From positions 434,001-498,000 of the forward strand of contig NZ_CP134867.1 in NCBI RefSeq assembly GCF_031954525.1: a stretch of 64,000 nt of DNA. Reading direction: 5' to 3'. Each line of letters begins with the position of its first letter. The first letter of the stretch is position 1. Below, piece by piece: positions 1 through 9,617 of the stretch. The notes under the pieces are model-generated. The model ran no database searches. It worked only from the letters and a program-made list of their open reading frames with translations, and had not been told where the DNA came from. Source of the stretch: Dyella sp. BiH032. GTDB taxonomy: Bacteria > Pseudomonadota > Gammaproteobacteria > Xanthomonadales > Rhodanobacteraceae. Made by a program: the position numbers and the translations under genes.

Positions 1-2
1 GC

Positions 3-1112
3 ATCGTCACTCAGATCGGCAGCCGCATGAGCGTGATCCTGTTCCTGCCGGCCCTGGCCATCGCCACCATCACGGGCATCAGCGTGACGGCGAGCGTGGT
101 GATGATGGGCGTGTTCACCATCGTCTACACGGCGATGGGCGGCATGAAGGCGGTGATCTGGACCGACTTCGTGCAGGTGCTGGTGAAGATGGGCGGCGCG
201 TTGTTCGTCATCGGCTTCATCATCTGGCACATCCATGGCGGGCTCGGCGAGTTCATGTCCACGGCCACGGCCAATCACAAGATGCACCTGCTGGATTTCA
301 GCTTCGACCTGACCAAGGCGACGGTATGGGGCTTCCTGTTCCTGGTGCTGTTCGACGTGGTGCTGACCTTCCCCAAAGACCAGGTGCTGATGCAGCGCAC
401 GCTGTCGACCGAGTCGGACAAGGAAGCCGGCCGCTCGATCTGGATGTTCGCCGCGATCATGATTCCCGGCGGCTTCGTGTTCTATCTGATCGGCACGGCG
501 CTGTTCGTGTTCTACAAGGACAATCCCGAGCGGCTCAACCCCCTGCTGCCGATCGACGCGACCTTCCCGCTGTTCATCGCTGCGGAGCTGCCGATGGGCG
601 TGACCGGCCTGATCATCGCGGGTATCTTCGCGGCGGCGATGGCGACCCTGTCGGGCATCATGAACAGCGTGGCGACGCTGATCTCGGTCGATTTCTACGA
701 AAAGCTGGTCAAGAACCCTTCGCCGAAGAAGAGCGTCTTCATCGCGGAGATCATGACGGTGGCGGTGGGGCTGGTGGGCATCGGCACGGCGCTGCTGCTA
801 TCGCGCTTCGATATCCATTCGCTGTTCGACGTGTCGATCGAGCTGGCAGGCCTGCTGGGTGGCGGTTTCGCCGGCGCGTATACGCTGGGGATGTTCACGC
901 GGCGGGCGAATTCGCCGGGGGTGGCGATCGGGATCGGGTCGAGCATCGTGCTGACGTTGATCGCGTGGTCGTTCCATTTGGTGCATCCGTATTTTTATCT
1001 GGCGATTTCGATTCTGCTTTGTATCGTGATCGGGTATCTGGCGAGTTTGTTTTTCCCGGCGCCGGAGAGGTCGCTGGAGGGGTTGACGATTTATTCGCGG
1101 AGGAAGGGGTGA
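3..1112 (+). CDS. Sodium:solute symporter (SSS family), 5' end missing
   Basis: The reading frame is open from the first bases of the window, so the start lies upstream; about 369 residues are present. The protein is a string of hydrophobic helices typical of the sodium/solute symporter family, including the conserved stretch GGMKAVIWTDFVQ near residue 50 and a later cytoplasmic loop with PKDQVLMQR. It probably couples sodium to uptake of a sugar or similar small solute across the inner membrane; the substrate cannot be read from the sequence. The last 100 or so codons change from C-ending to G- and T-ending codons as the gene approaches the repeat island after 1130. Family assignment is firm and substrate unknown. 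Confidence 0.88.
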   Translation: MVTQIGSRMSVILFLPALAIATITGISVTASVVMMGVFTIVYTAMGGMKAVIWTDFVQVLVKMGGALFVIGFIIWHIHGGLGEFMSTATANHKMHLLDFSFDLTKATVWGFLFLVLFDVVLTFPKDQVLMQRTLSTESDKEAGRSIWMFAAIMIPGGFVFYLIGTALFVFYKDNPERLNPLLPIDATFPLFIAAELPMGVTGLIIAGIFAAAMATLSGIMNSVATLISVDFYEKLVKNPSPKKSVFIAEIMTVAVGLVGIGTALLLSRFDIHSLFDVSIELAGLLGGGFAGAYTLGMFTRRANSPGVAIGIGSSIVLTLIAWSFHLVHPYFYLAISILLCIVIGYLASLFFPAPERSLEGLTIYSRRKG

Positions 1113-1192
1113 TTGGGGAGCGCCCGTAGGGGTGCGGCGTAGGCCGGAATCAGCGGCGGTATCGCTCGGTTGTCGCGGGTGTGCGCCAGCTT

Positions 1193-1573
1193 TGTCTCGC
1201 CCTCTCGGGCGAGGGTTTCGCTCTCCTGCCGGAGAGCGAGTTACTTCTTCTTTGCTTGCCCAATCCCCTCAAGGGGGACCTCGAGAAGAAGTAACCAAGA
1301 AGAAAGGGCCCCCTGCGCGGCGCCCTCCGCAGCCTTCGCTGCTGCGGGTGCGTTGAGGGCTGGCCGGGCTTTTCGACAGGGCATCCCTGCCCTGATCGAA
1401 AAGGCGGGGGCGTCCTGCCCCCGCCCGCCTGCGGCGGCCTGATCGTCCAGCCCTCACCGCCGCGAAGGGAACCCGGCAGATCAAAAGCGCGCACGTTGAG
1501 CGTCGCGGTTATTTCTTCTTCCCTCAGTACCGCACTTCTCCCTCTCCCCTCCGGGGAGAGGGAGGGGTGAGGG
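1193..1573 (+). repeat. Composite repeat, family A copy 1
   Basis: This is one of six copies in the window. In order it carries a GTCTCGCCC/GGGCGAG stem, a GCTCTCC..GGAGAGC stem, and the main palindrome with arms GTTACTTCTTCT and AGAAGAAGTAAC (about 1239-1290). Then come a GGCGCC-rich stem, a TTTTCGA..TCGAAAA stem, a CCCCGCC-rich stem, a block reading CCAGCCCTCACCGCCG, and a terminal CTCTCCCCTCCGGGGAGAG palindrome. The main palindrome has the extra loop cassette around 1262-1282 (TCCCCTCAAGGGGGACCTCG). Open frames crossing it have no coding character. Function is unknown. The sequence 1113-1741 contains nothing else that I recognise. Confidence 0.9.
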
Positions 1574-1741
1574 GCCCTACGGAGCGAAACACCCAACCTC
1601 GCCAGAACGCCCCTCCCGCAGAAGGAAGAGAGCGGTGCAGCAAGCGATCGGAATTCCAAGAAAACCACCCCTTCCAGCCCTTGACGCCCACTCCCCCCTC
1701 TTCCATCGTCCTCACGGGGGCAAGACCGGTGAGGGTAGCAA

Positions 1742-2623
1742 GTGGAGACGCAATTCTTGAATACGTTTGTCACCGTCGTCGATCAGGGATCGATGGCGGC
1801 GGCGGCGCGTGTGTTGAATGTGACGCCGGCGGCGGTGGCGCAGCAGATTCGGACGTTGGAGCGCGAGCTTGGCGCGACGCTGATCGCGCGGGTCGGGCGC
1901 ACGGTGAGCGTCACCGAGCAGGGGTCGCGCATTCTGGAGCGTTCGCGCGAGTTGCTGCGCAGCGTGTCCGACCTGCGCAGCGTCGCCAACGACAGCGCGG
2001 TTTCCGGCGAGCTGCGCCTGGGCGCGTGTCCGACGGCGCTGGCGGGCATGCTGCCGGACGTGCTGGCGCGAATGGTCGACGCGTTTCCGCAGATCAACGT
2101 TTTCATCAAGCCGGGCTATTCGGTCGATCTCTACCGCGCCGTGGAAGCCGGCGATCTCGATGCGGCGGTGGTATTGCAAGCGCCGTTCCCGCTGCCGAAG
2201 ACCTGCGAGTGGCTGCTGCTGCGCGAGGAGCCGCTGATCGTGCTGGCGCCGAAGAGCATGGCAGGGCGCGATCCGCACGAACTGCTGTCGACCGAGCCGC
2301 TGATCCGCTACGACCGCAACCAGTGGGGCGGCCGCCAAGCCGATGACTATCTGCGCGCTAACGGCATCGTGCCGCGCGAGCGCTTCGAGTTGAACGCACT
2401 CAACGCGATCGCGGTGATGGTCGACCGCGGCCTCGGCGTCTCACTGGTACCGGACTGGGCGCAGCCGTGGCCCGAAGGCCTGCAGCTGGTCCGCATTCCT
2501 TTGCCTCATCCCGCCGTGCCGCGACGCATCGGCATCGTGTGGTCGCGCTCCAGCGTGCGCGTGCGGCTGGTCACCGTGTTGCTGCAGGAATGCAAGAAAG
2601 CGATCCAGGCCAAGCCGCGTTGA
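1742..2623 (+). CDS. LysR-family transcriptional regulator
   Basis: This is a 293-residue LysR-type regulator. An N-terminal winged helix-turn-helix (residues 1-60, with MAAAARVLNVTPAAVAQQIR) is followed by a substrate-binding regulatory domain to about residue 290. The GTG at 1742 is chosen because the protein then begins in the usual LysR manner, directly with the first DNA-binding helix (ETQFLNTFVTVVDQGS). It is separated from the symporter by a repeat island and from the TonB-receptor cluster by 305 bases, and all run in the same direction. It may therefore regulate either neighbour, but no ligand is evident. The first 40 codons use mostly G- or T-ending codons, unlike the rest of the gene. 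Confidence 0.9.
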   Translation: METQFLNTFVTVVDQGSMAAAARVLNVTPAAVAQQIRTLERELGATLIARVGRTVSVTEQGSRILERSRELLRSVSDLRSVANDSAVSGELRLGACPTALAGMLPDVLARMVDAFPQINVFIKPGYSVDLYRAVEAGDLDAAVVLQAPFPLPKTCEWLLLREEPLIVLAPKSMAGRDPHELLSTEPLIRYDRNQWGGRQADDYLRANGIVPRERFELNALNAIAVMVDRGLGVSLVPDWAQPWPEGLQLVRIPLPHPAVPRRIGIVWSRSSVRVRLVTVLLQECKKAIQAKPR

Positions 2624-2928
2624 GGCGCGGCGGAAGCGTTTCCATGCACGCTTCGCGTGCTGCATTGCCGCATACATTCGCTTCCTTCGTAAGCAACAAA
2701 AACTAGCCTCTGAACATAGGTCGCGGCGGTTCTACGTCGATAGCGAAGCGCATAGGCTCGCTCGCAATCCAAAGTGGTTGCAGTACAGCCGCATCACGCG
2801 GTTCGCATAAGAAGACATGGGCCGTCGGGACGCCGGGGGGAGGGCGTCGCCAGCAAGCAGACGAAGCACCGTCCCCGGCGCGCGATGCGCCGACCCGCCG
2901 CCTGGCGGTACCGAACAAGAGACAACAC
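2624..2928. other. Intergenic leader of the TonB-receptor/GH127 cluster
   Basis: These 305 bases separate the LysR gene from the receptor gene and probably hold the promoter of the long downstream cluster. They are less GC-rich around 2680-2720. I find no convincing palindromic operator, riboswitch or small gene; short open frames here lack coding character. Confidence 0.5.
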
Positions 2929-5178
2929 ATGATCAAGCCACTCACCGTCGCCATCAGCGGCATCCTGCTGGCCTATGCCGTCGGCGCGCAGGCGCAGGAC
3001 GCGGCGGCCACCACGGGCGCCGGGCAGACCGATGCCAATCCGAAGAAGGACGGCAAGGAAAAAGAGGCCGTCAACCTGCAGCAGGTGATCGTCACCGGCA
3101 CGCGCAGCCCCAAGGCGATCGACGAGATACCGGGCGCGATCACCGTGGTGTCGAAGGAAGAGATCCAGCACACCCTGCTCGTCACCGAGGACGCGACCGC
3201 CGTGCTGGCGCGTTCCGTGCCCGGCTATGCCGAATCCTCGCAGGCGATGAGCAACACCGGCGAGACGCTGCGCGGCCGCATCCCGCTGCGCCTGTTCGAC
3301 GGCGTGCCGCAAGGTTCGCCGCTGCGCGAAGGCACGCGCAACGGCACCTTCACCGACATGGGCATCATCGGCCGCGTCGAAGTGATCAATGGCCCGTCGG
3401 CCTCCGAAGGCATCGGCGCGGCGGGCGGCATCATCAACTACATCTCCAAGACGCCGACCAAGGACGGCGACGAGGTCACGCTGACCACGCGCTACCAGAC
3501 CCAGGGCCACAGCGACAGCGAAGGCTGGAAGGTGGGCGCCACGTACACGCACAAGCAGAAGGAATTCGACGCGCTGCTGTCTGCCTCGTACATCGACCGC
3601 GGCATCTCCTACGACGGCAACGGCCGCCGCATCGGCCTGAACACCAGCGGTTCGCTGGCCGATTCCGAATCGAAGAACCTGTACGCCAAGGTCGGCTTCA
3701 ACTTCGGCGCGGAAGACGAACAGCGCCTGCAGGCGAGCGTCAGCCGCTTCCGCATCGAGGGCAAGGGCGAATACGTGCAGGTGCTCGGCTGCCGCGGGCC
3801 CACCGACACTCCGCCGTGCGATGTGCCGCGCACCAATACCTCGGAGAAGGGCCACATCTTCGGCGCGAAGGACGCCTTCAACGACTTCAAGCAGTACCAG
3901 TTGCAGTACACCAACGACAAGTTCTTCGGCGGCTACCTGGACATCAACGCCTACAAGGCGGACCAGTCCATGCGCTACCTGCCGGAGAACACGGAGGACA
4001 AGCAGGACCCGCTGATCGCCCCGCTCGGCACGCTGTACGACCAGTCGGAGATCGTGGTGCACAAGAAGGGCCTGCGCACCTCGTGGACGCGCCCGGACAT
4101 CTTCAACGTCACCGGGCTGGAACTGCACACCGGCATCGACTTCGGCAAGGACCAGGCCCAGCAGCGCCTGGCCCTCACCAACCGCCTGTGGGTGCCGCCG
4201 ATGGACTACAAGAGCGTGGCCCCGTACGCGCAGCTCTCGTGGGACATCGGTCCGGTCACCCTCAGCGCAGGCTACCGCCGCGAAGACGACAAACTCACCG
4301 TCAACAGCTACACCACCACGTACTACCGCAACCGCGTGTTCGTGCAGGGCGGCGGCCTGAAGTACAAGGAAGGGCTGAAGAACTTCGGCGCGATCTGGCG
4401 CGTGAACGACCAGTGGTCGACCTTCCTGTCCTACAGCGAAGGCTTCACGCTGCCCAACATCGGCATTCCGCTGCGCAACATCAACAAGCCCGGGCAATCG
4501 GTGGACAAGATCCGCGACCTGAACGCCATCGTCTTCAAGAACTATGAGGGCGGCTTCAACTGGCACGGTGACCACGGCGCGTTCGGTGCCACGCATTACG
4601 TATCGAAGTCGCCGTTCGGTTCCTCGCTGGCCGTGGACCCGCATACCACCGACTTCATCCTCACCCGTGCGCCGGTGCGCATCGAAGGCACGGAGCTCAC
4701 CGGCGAATGGCGTTTCGACAAGAGTTTCAAGGTCACCGGCCTGTATTCGCGCATCCGCGGCAAGACCGCGTTCTGGTCGGCGGACCCGGCCGGACGCTAC
4801 GGCGCAGGCGGGCTGAACAAGCCGATGGGCGTGCTCGACATCAATCCCGACAAGTTCGCTGCCGCAGCCACCTGGAACTTCCTGCCGAACGCCGACGCCA
4901 CGCTGGGCTTCACCACGCTGTTCAGCCGCCACATCTCGGGCAGCGACACGCGTGCGTATGACGGCGCCCAGTTCAGCTACGAGGAGCAGACCAAGGGCTA
5001 CACACTGTTCGACCTGGGCGTGAACTACGACCTCGGCAAGCACGGCAAGCTGTCACTGGGCGTGGAGAACCTGTTCAACCGGCAGTACATCCTGAGCTGG
5101 TCGCAGCTGGCGGGCTACCAGAACTACTGGGCAGGCCGCGGCCGCATGACCTCGCTGACCTACACCATCACGCTGTGA
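2929..5178 (+). CDS. TonB-dependent outer-membrane receptor
   Basis: A 749-residue receptor that would import a ligand across the outer membrane using TonB energy. It has a signal peptide (residues 1 to about 22, ending AQAQ), a TonB-box region at 51-60 (QQVIVTGTRS), a plug domain to about 180 (LFDGVPQGSPLREGT, RVEVINGPSASEG, AAGGIINYISKTP) and a beta-barrel ending ...LTYTITL. The plug and the C-terminal GVENLFNRQY motif resemble ferric-siderophore receptors as much as carbohydrate receptors, so the ligand is uncertain. Its position at the head of a tightly coupled cluster with a GH127 enzyme favours a glycan or glycoside. The next gene starts inside its stop codon (GTGA). Confidence 0.92.
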   Translation: MIKPLTVAISGILLAYAVGAQAQDAAATTGAGQTDANPKKDGKEKEAVNLQQVIVTGTRSPKAIDEIPGAITVVSKEEIQHTLLVTEDATAVLARSVPGYAESSQAMSNTGETLRGRIPLRLFDGVPQGSPLREGTRNGTFTDMGIIGRVEVINGPSASEGIGAAGGIINYISKTPTKDGDEVTLTTRYQTQGHSDSEGWKVGATYTHKQKEFDALLSASYIDRGISYDGNGRRIGLNTSGSLADSESKNLYAKVGFNFGAEDEQRLQASVSRFRIEGKGEYVQVLGCRGPTDTPPCDVPRTNTSEKGHIFGAKDAFNDFKQYQLQYTNDKFFGGYLDINAYKADQSMRYLPENTEDKQDPLIAPLGTLYDQSEIVVHKKGLRTSWTRPDIFNVTGLELHTGIDFGKDQAQQRLALTNRLWVPPMDYKSVAPYAQLSWDIGPVTLSAGYRREDDKLTVNSYTTTYYRNRVFVQGGGLKYKEGLKNFGAIWRVNDQWSTFLSYSEGFTLPNIGIPLRNINKPGQSVDKIRDLNAIVFKNYEGGFNWHGDHGAFGATHYVSKSPFGSSLAVDPHTTDFILTRAPVRIEGTELTGEWRFDKSFKVTGLYSRIRGKTAFWSADPAGRYGAGGLNKPMGVLDINPDKFAAAATWNFLPNADATLGFTTLFSRHISGSDTRAYDGAQFSYEEQTKGYTLFDLGVNYDLGKHGKLSLGVENLFNRQYILSWSQLAGYQNYWAGRGRMTSLTYTITL

Positions 5179-6470
5179 CGGCGTGGCTGGCGCCACTGCG
5201 GCGTGCCGTCCTATTGGCGGCCGTCGCGTCGTGCGCGGTTCCGGCCATGGCGACCGAATCGCCGCTGCCGGCGGCGGCGCCGGCCGCGGAAGGCTTTTCG
5301 GCCGAACGGCTGGAGCGGCTGCACGCTTACCTGCGCGGAGCCACCGGCGCCGACGGCTACCTCGGCGCCGTGGCGCTGATCGCGCGGCACGGCCGGATCG
5401 TCGACTGGCAGGCTTACGGTTACCGGGATCTCGCGCGGCGCGAGCCGCTGCACCGGGATGCCATCTTCCGCATCTACTCCATGACCAAGACGGTCACCAC
5501 CGTCGCCGTGCTGATGCTCATGGAGGAAGGCAAGCTATCGCTGGACGCTCCGCTGTCGCGGTACCTGCCGGGCTTCGACCATCCGCAGGTCATGACCGCT
5601 GGCGATGCCGATGCGCCGGTGCTTCGTCCTGCCGACAAGCCCATCACCCTGCACGCCCTGCTGACGCATACGGCCGGCTATCCGGCCGCGATGAAGGGCG
5701 ACGAAGCGGCGGTGAAGGCCATGGAGCGCGTCGATCCCCATGGCGCCAGGGATCTGCGCGGCTTCGCCGAGCGCATGAGCCGCGTGCCGCTCGCAGCCGA
5801 TCCGCAGACGCGTTTCGCCTATGACGGCGCGGCGCTGGAATTGCTGGCGCGCGTAGTGGAAGCGGCCTCGGGCCAGCCGTTCGAACGCTTCCTTCAGCAA
5901 CGCATCTTCGATCCGCTGGGCATGAGCGACACCGGTTTCTCAGTACCGGCCGCCAAGCGCACCCGCGTGGTGGACATCACGACCATGAGCGAGGACGGCC
6001 ACCTGCGCCGCGCCGACGGTCCCAGTGCCAAGCATCCCGGCGAACCGCTGAATGCCTATGCCAGCGGTGCGGGCGGCCTGTACTCGACCGCGGGCGACTA
6101 CGCACGCTTCGCGCAGATGCTGCTCGACGGCGGCACGCTGGACGGACACGTGCTGCTCGGCCGCAAAACGGTGGAGCTGATGCTGCGCAACCACCTGACC
6201 ATGCTTCCCCCGCCCAGGAACGAGGCCGCCGCGGGCGAAGGCTTCGGACTCGGCGGCTATGTGGTGCTGGACCCCGCGCGGCGCGGGCAGCCCGGTTCCG
6301 TCGGCCAGTTCGGCTGGTCGGGCGCAGCCTCTACCTACTACATGATCGATCCGCAGGAGGACCTGCTGGCCATCCTCTTGCTGCAACACCTGCCGCGCGG
6401 CGATGGCGGCAAGGACCTGCCGCGCCTCAGCCGCGGCTTCTACGCCCTCGTCTATCAGGCTCTGCAGTGA
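5175..6470 (+). CDS. Serine hydrolase, beta-lactamase (class C/esterase) fold
   Basis: A 431-residue protein of the beta-lactamase-related serine hydrolase family. A signal peptide is likely (residues 1 to about 27, ending AMA). The catalytic SxxK motif is visible as SMTK in IFRIYSMTKTVTTVAVLM. The second-motif Tyr probably lies in FAYDGAALELLARV, and a C-terminal GWSGA replaces the usual KTG or HTG. Such proteins are usually periplasmic esterases, peptidases or transglycosidases, not resistance enzymes. The GTG start at 5175 overlaps the TonB-receptor stop by four bases and the gene overlaps the following kinase in the same way, so translation is coupled. A role in removing an ester from the imported substrate is possible but inferred. 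Confidence 0.88.
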   Translation: MTAWLAPLRRAVLLAAVASCAVPAMATESPLPAAAPAAEGFSAERLERLHAYLRGATGADGYLGAVALIARHGRIVDWQAYGYRDLARREPLHRDAIFRIYSMTKTVTTVAVLMLMEEGKLSLDAPLSRYLPGFDHPQVMTAGDADAPVLRPADKPITLHALLTHTAGYPAAMKGDEAAVKAMERVDPHGARDLRGFAERMSRVPLAADPQTRFAYDGAALELLARVVEAASGQPFERFLQQRIFDPLGMSDTGFSVPAAKRTRVVDITTMSEDGHLRRADGPSAKHPGEPLNAYASGAGGLYSTAGDYARFAQMLLDGGTLDGHVLLGRKTVELMLRNHLTMLPPPRNEAAAGEGFGLGGYVVLDPARRGQPGSVGQFGWSGAASTYYMIDPQEDLLAILLLQHLPRGDGGKDLPRLSRGFYALVYQALQ

Positions 6471-7405
6471 ACCGCGCGAACTCCACCGTGCTCGTGGCCG
6501 GCTCGGCCAACCTCGACTTCGTGGTGCGCGCCGCGCACGTGCCGGCTCCCGGCGAGACCGTGCTGGGCCGCGATTTCTCGACCTTCCCCGGCGGCAAGGG
6601 CGCCAACCAGGCGGTGGCCTGCGCGCGCGCCGGCGGCGCGCCCACGCGCATGCTGCTGGCCCTGGGCGACGACCCCTATGCCGTGCCGTTGGAAGCTTCG
6701 CTGCGCGCAGCCGGCGTGGGCCTCGACGTCGTGCGCGCCCGTGGCGAGCCGACGGGCGTCGCCTTCGTCTGCCTTGCCGACGGCGCGGAGAACGCCATCA
6801 CCGTCGCGCCCGGCGCCAACGCCACGCTGCGGCCCGAACATCTGCCGCCGCTGAATGGCGTGAGCCACCTGCTGATGCAGCTGGAAACCCCGCTGCCTAC
6901 CGTCGAAGCCTGGGCGCGTGCGGCCAGGCGCGCCGGGGTCTACGTGGCGCTCAACGCGGCGCCCGCGCAAGCGCTGCCCCGCGGTCTCCAGGGCGACTGC
7001 CGCCTGCTGATCGTCAACGAGGGCGAGCTGGCGGCGATCGCCGGAACGCATGGCGTGGCGGCCGGCCTGGACGCGCTGGACGTCGAGGCCGTCGTGGTCA
7101 CCCTCGGCGCGCGCGGCTGCTGTGCCCGGGTGGGTGGCGAATACCTGCTGCAACCCGGCTTCGTGGTCGAGGCCATCGACACCACCGGTGCCGGCGACAC
7201 CTTCTGCGGCACGCTGGTGGCCGCCCTCAGCCTGGGCCTGCCGTTCCCGGCGGCGCTTCGCCGCGCCTGCGCGGCATCTGCGCTAGCCTGCACCCGGCTG
7301 GGCGCGCAGGCCGGCGTGCCGATGCATGGCGAGGTGCAGCGGCTGCTCGCTTCGCGCAAGGGCGAAGCCGCCGAGGAACTCGCCGCCTACGCCGGTCTCG
7401 CCTGA
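6467..7405 (+). CDS. PfkB-family carbohydrate kinase (ribokinase-like)
   Basis: A 312-residue cytoplasmic sugar kinase. The N-terminal substrate-binding signature GGKGANQAVACARAGG (about 43-58) and the C-terminal PfkB signature with the catalytic base Asp244 (DTTGAGDTF) are intact. It transfers phosphate from ATP to a pentose or similar sugar. The pattern is closest to ribokinase, but the substrate cannot be fixed from sequence. The GTG start overlaps the previous stop codon by four bases. In this cluster it could phosphorylate the monosaccharide released by the GH127 enzyme or by the TIM-barrel/SUMF1 protein. Confidence 0.92.
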   Translation: MNRANSTVLVAGSANLDFVVRAAHVPAPGETVLGRDFSTFPGGKGANQAVACARAGGAPTRMLLALGDDPYAVPLEASLRAAGVGLDVVRARGEPTGVAFVCLADGAENAITVAPGANATLRPEHLPPLNGVSHLLMQLETPLPTVEAWARAARRAGVYVALNAAPAQALPRGLQGDCRLLIVNEGELAAIAGTHGVAAGLDALDVEAVVVTLGARGCCARVGGEYLLQPGFVVEAIDTTGAGDTFCGTLVAALSLGLPFPAALRRACAASALACTRLGAQAGVPMHGEVQRLLASRKGEAAEELAAYAGLA

Positions 7406-7433
7406 CGTTCTTCTTCTTCACGACAGTGCTTCC

Positions 7434-9617
7434 ATGAATCCTTCCGACCATCCGCACGACGTGGACACCGGCGACGCCAACCCGCCGCCCGTGAAAACCG
7501 AATACAAGTTCTCCCACGTCACCACCGGCCGCTACCTGCCCACGCCGGGCAAGGCACCCGGCTGGCCGTTCGCCGAGATCGGCCACTGGAAGATGGACGT
7601 GGATGGCACGGCCGACGACTGGATCGCCGAGCTGAAGGACTGGCGCCGCGAGCACCTCACGCGCATCGGCTACGACGACGCCAACTATCGCCGCCCGGAA
7701 CTGCAATGGGCGCAGCGCAACTTCGTGCACGCTCAGATGATGGTGGAGGACCGCTACTTCTTCGATCCGGCAACCGGGCGCTATACGGTCGACCGCTACC
7801 TGGACGATCTGGAGCGGCGCTATGGCGGCATCGACAGCGTGCTGCTCTGGTATGTCTATCCCAACATCGGCATCGATGACCGCAACCAGTTCGACCTGGC
7901 ACGCGACCTGCCCGGGGGGCTCGACGGCTTGCGCGGCGCGGTGGAGGATTTCCACCGCCGCGGCGTGCGCGTGTTCCTGCCCACCATGCCCTGGGATAAC
8001 GGCACGCGGCCACAGGGCCAGCGCGACTGGGACGCTGCCGCCGAACTGGTGAAAGCCGTCGGCGCCGACGGGCTCAACGGCGATACCTACAACGGCGTGC
8101 CGCGCGCGTTCTTCGACGCCTGCGACGCCGCCGGGCGTCCCGTGGTGCTGCAGCCCGAATCCACCATCAGCGCGGAAGAACAGCTCATCTGGAACGTGCA
8201 GAGCTGGGGCAAGAAGGCGCCGAACGAGGTCATCCCGCCAGTGGCCAAGTTCAAGTGGCTCGAACCGCGCCACATGATCAACTACGAGAACCGCTGGGGC
8301 CGCGAGCGCAACCACGACCTGCAGTACATGTTCTTCAACGGCGTCGGCTACAACGCGTGGGAGAACGTGTGGGGCATCTGGAACCAGCTCACGCCGCGCG
8401 ATGCGGAGTCGTTGCGCCGCATCGCGGCGATCGAGCGGCAGTTCGCGCCGGCGATGGTGAGCATGGAGTGGCGGCCCTACGAGCGCACCCTGCAGCACGG
8501 CGTGTTCGCCAGCCGCTTTCCGCTTGCCGATTACACGGTGTGGACGCTGGTCAACCGGCACGAGTACGACATCGAGGGCGAACAGCTCGCGGTGCCGCAC
8601 CGCGAAGGCGTGCGCTACGTCGACGCATGGCACGGCACGCCGCTGGAGCCACGCATCGAGCAAGGCCGCGCCGTGCTTTCCTTCGCCATGGAGGCGCGCG
8701 GCTTCGGCGCCGTGCTCGCGCTGGCGCCGAAGGCGTCGATCGATGGCCTGGACGCTTTCCTGGCGCGCATGCGTGAACTGACGGCGACGCCGCTGCGTTC
8801 CTTCTCCGCCGAGTGGAAGGCCTTGCCGCAGCAGCTGCGTCCCATCGCATCCACCGCGCCGGTCGCCCGCGCTCCCGAAGGCATGGTGGCGATCCCCGGC
8901 GGCGACTTCGACTTCGCCGTGGGCGGCATCGAGATCGAAGGGCAGACCTGGGCGGGCAACGACGTGCAGTACCCGTGGGAAAGCGCGCCGCGCCGCGGCC
9001 ATCGCCATCGCATGCAGCTGAAGCCCTATTACATCGACCGCACGCCGGTGACCAACGGGATGTTCCACGCCTTCCTCCGCGACAGCGGCTGGAAGCCGGC
9101 CGACCCGCACAACTTTCTGCGCCATTGGCGCGACGGCGCGCCGCCGCCGGGATGGGAGAACAAGCCGGTGACCTGGGTGTCGATCGAGGATGCCCGCGCC
9201 TACGCCGCCTGGGCCGGCAAGCGCCTGCCGCACGAGTGGGAATGGCAGTACGCCGCGCAGGGCGCGGACGGGCGGCTCTATCCGTGGGGCAATGCCTGGG
9301 ACGAACGCAAGGTGCCCGCGGTGAACCGCGGCCGCACGCTGCGCGCACCGGACGATGTGGACGCTCACCCCGATGCGGCCAGCCCGTTCGGCGTGCTCGA
9401 CCTGGTCGGCAACGTGTGGCAGTGGACCGACGAATATCTCGACGAGCACACGCGCGCCGCCGTGCTGCGCGGCGGCAGCAGCTACCAGCCGCGCACCTCG
9501 CACTGGTATTTCCCGCAGGCCTATCGCCTGGACCAGCACGGCAAGTACCTGCTGATGGCGCCGTGCAAGGACCGCTCCGGCAGCGTGGGCTTCCGCTGCG
9601 TGGTGGACGCGGCGTGA
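7434..9617 (+). CDS. Glycosidase-like TIM-barrel protein fused to a SUMF1 (FGE-like) domain
   Basis: A 727-residue two-part protein with no evident signal peptide. Residues about 1-480 look like a glycoside-hydrolase TIM barrel with a small beta-domain: DSVLLWYVYPNIGIDDRNQF, GVRVFLPTMPWDNGT, GADGLNGDTYNG and VVLQPESTI suggest successive barrel strands with acidic residues. Residues about 482-727 are a SUMF1/formylglycine-generating-enzyme-like domain: GGDFDF, YYIDRTPVTNGMFHAF, RLPHEWEWQYAAQG, LVGNVWQWTDEYLD, VLRGGSSYQPRT, GSVGFRCV. The cysteine pair of true formylglycine-generating enzymes is missing where VLRGGSSYQP stands, so that reaction is unlikely. ATG 7434 is chosen because the frame before it overlaps the kinase. 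The substrate is unknown. Confidence 0.85.
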   Translation: MNPSDHPHDVDTGDANPPPVKTEYKFSHVTTGRYLPTPGKAPGWPFAEIGHWKMDVDGTADDWIAELKDWRREHLTRIGYDDANYRRPELQWAQRNFVHAQMMVEDRYFFDPATGRYTVDRYLDDLERRYGGIDSVLLWYVYPNIGIDDRNQFDLARDLPGGLDGLRGAVEDFHRRGVRVFLPTMPWDNGTRPQGQRDWDAAAELVKAVGADGLNGDTYNGVPRAFFDACDAAGRPVVLQPESTISAEEQLIWNVQSWGKKAPNEVIPPVAKFKWLEPRHMINYENRWGRERNHDLQYMFFNGVGYNAWENVWGIWNQLTPRDAESLRRIAAIERQFAPAMVSMEWRPYERTLQHGVFASRFPLADYTVWTLVNRHEYDIEGEQLAVPHREGVRYVDAWHGTPLEPRIEQGRAVLSFAMEARGFGAVLALAPKASIDGLDAFLARMRELTATPLRSFSAEWKALPQQLRPIASTAPVARAPEGMVAIPGGDFDFAVGGIEIEGQTWAGNDVQYPWESAPRRGHRHRMQLKPYYIDRTPVTNGMFHAFLRDSGWKPADPHNFLRHWRDGAPPPGWENKPVTWVSIEDARAYAAWAGKRLPHEWEWQYAAQGADGRLYPWGNAWDERKVPAVNRGRTLRAPDDVDAHPDAASPFGVLDLVGNVWQWTDEYLDEHTRAAVLRGGSSYQPRTSHWYFPQAYRLDQHGKYLLMAPCKDRSGSVGFRCVVDAA

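Noticed and set aside
1150..1773. Several open frames across the repeat islands (also near 13400-14030, 24490-25160, 36763-37323, 54400-54990 and 60432-60981)
   Set aside because: The same peptides recur because the DNA repeats recur; frames are open in both strands and lack ribosome sites and coding statistics.
2794..5043. Minus-strand open frame of 749 codons opposite the first TonB receptor
   Set aside because: Same length effect of high GC; composition typical of antisense translation.
5175..6470. Antibiotic-resistance beta-lactamase
   Set aside because: Although the fold and SxxK motif fit, the context is a catabolic cluster and the KTG motif is absent; an esterase-type serine hydrolase is more likely.
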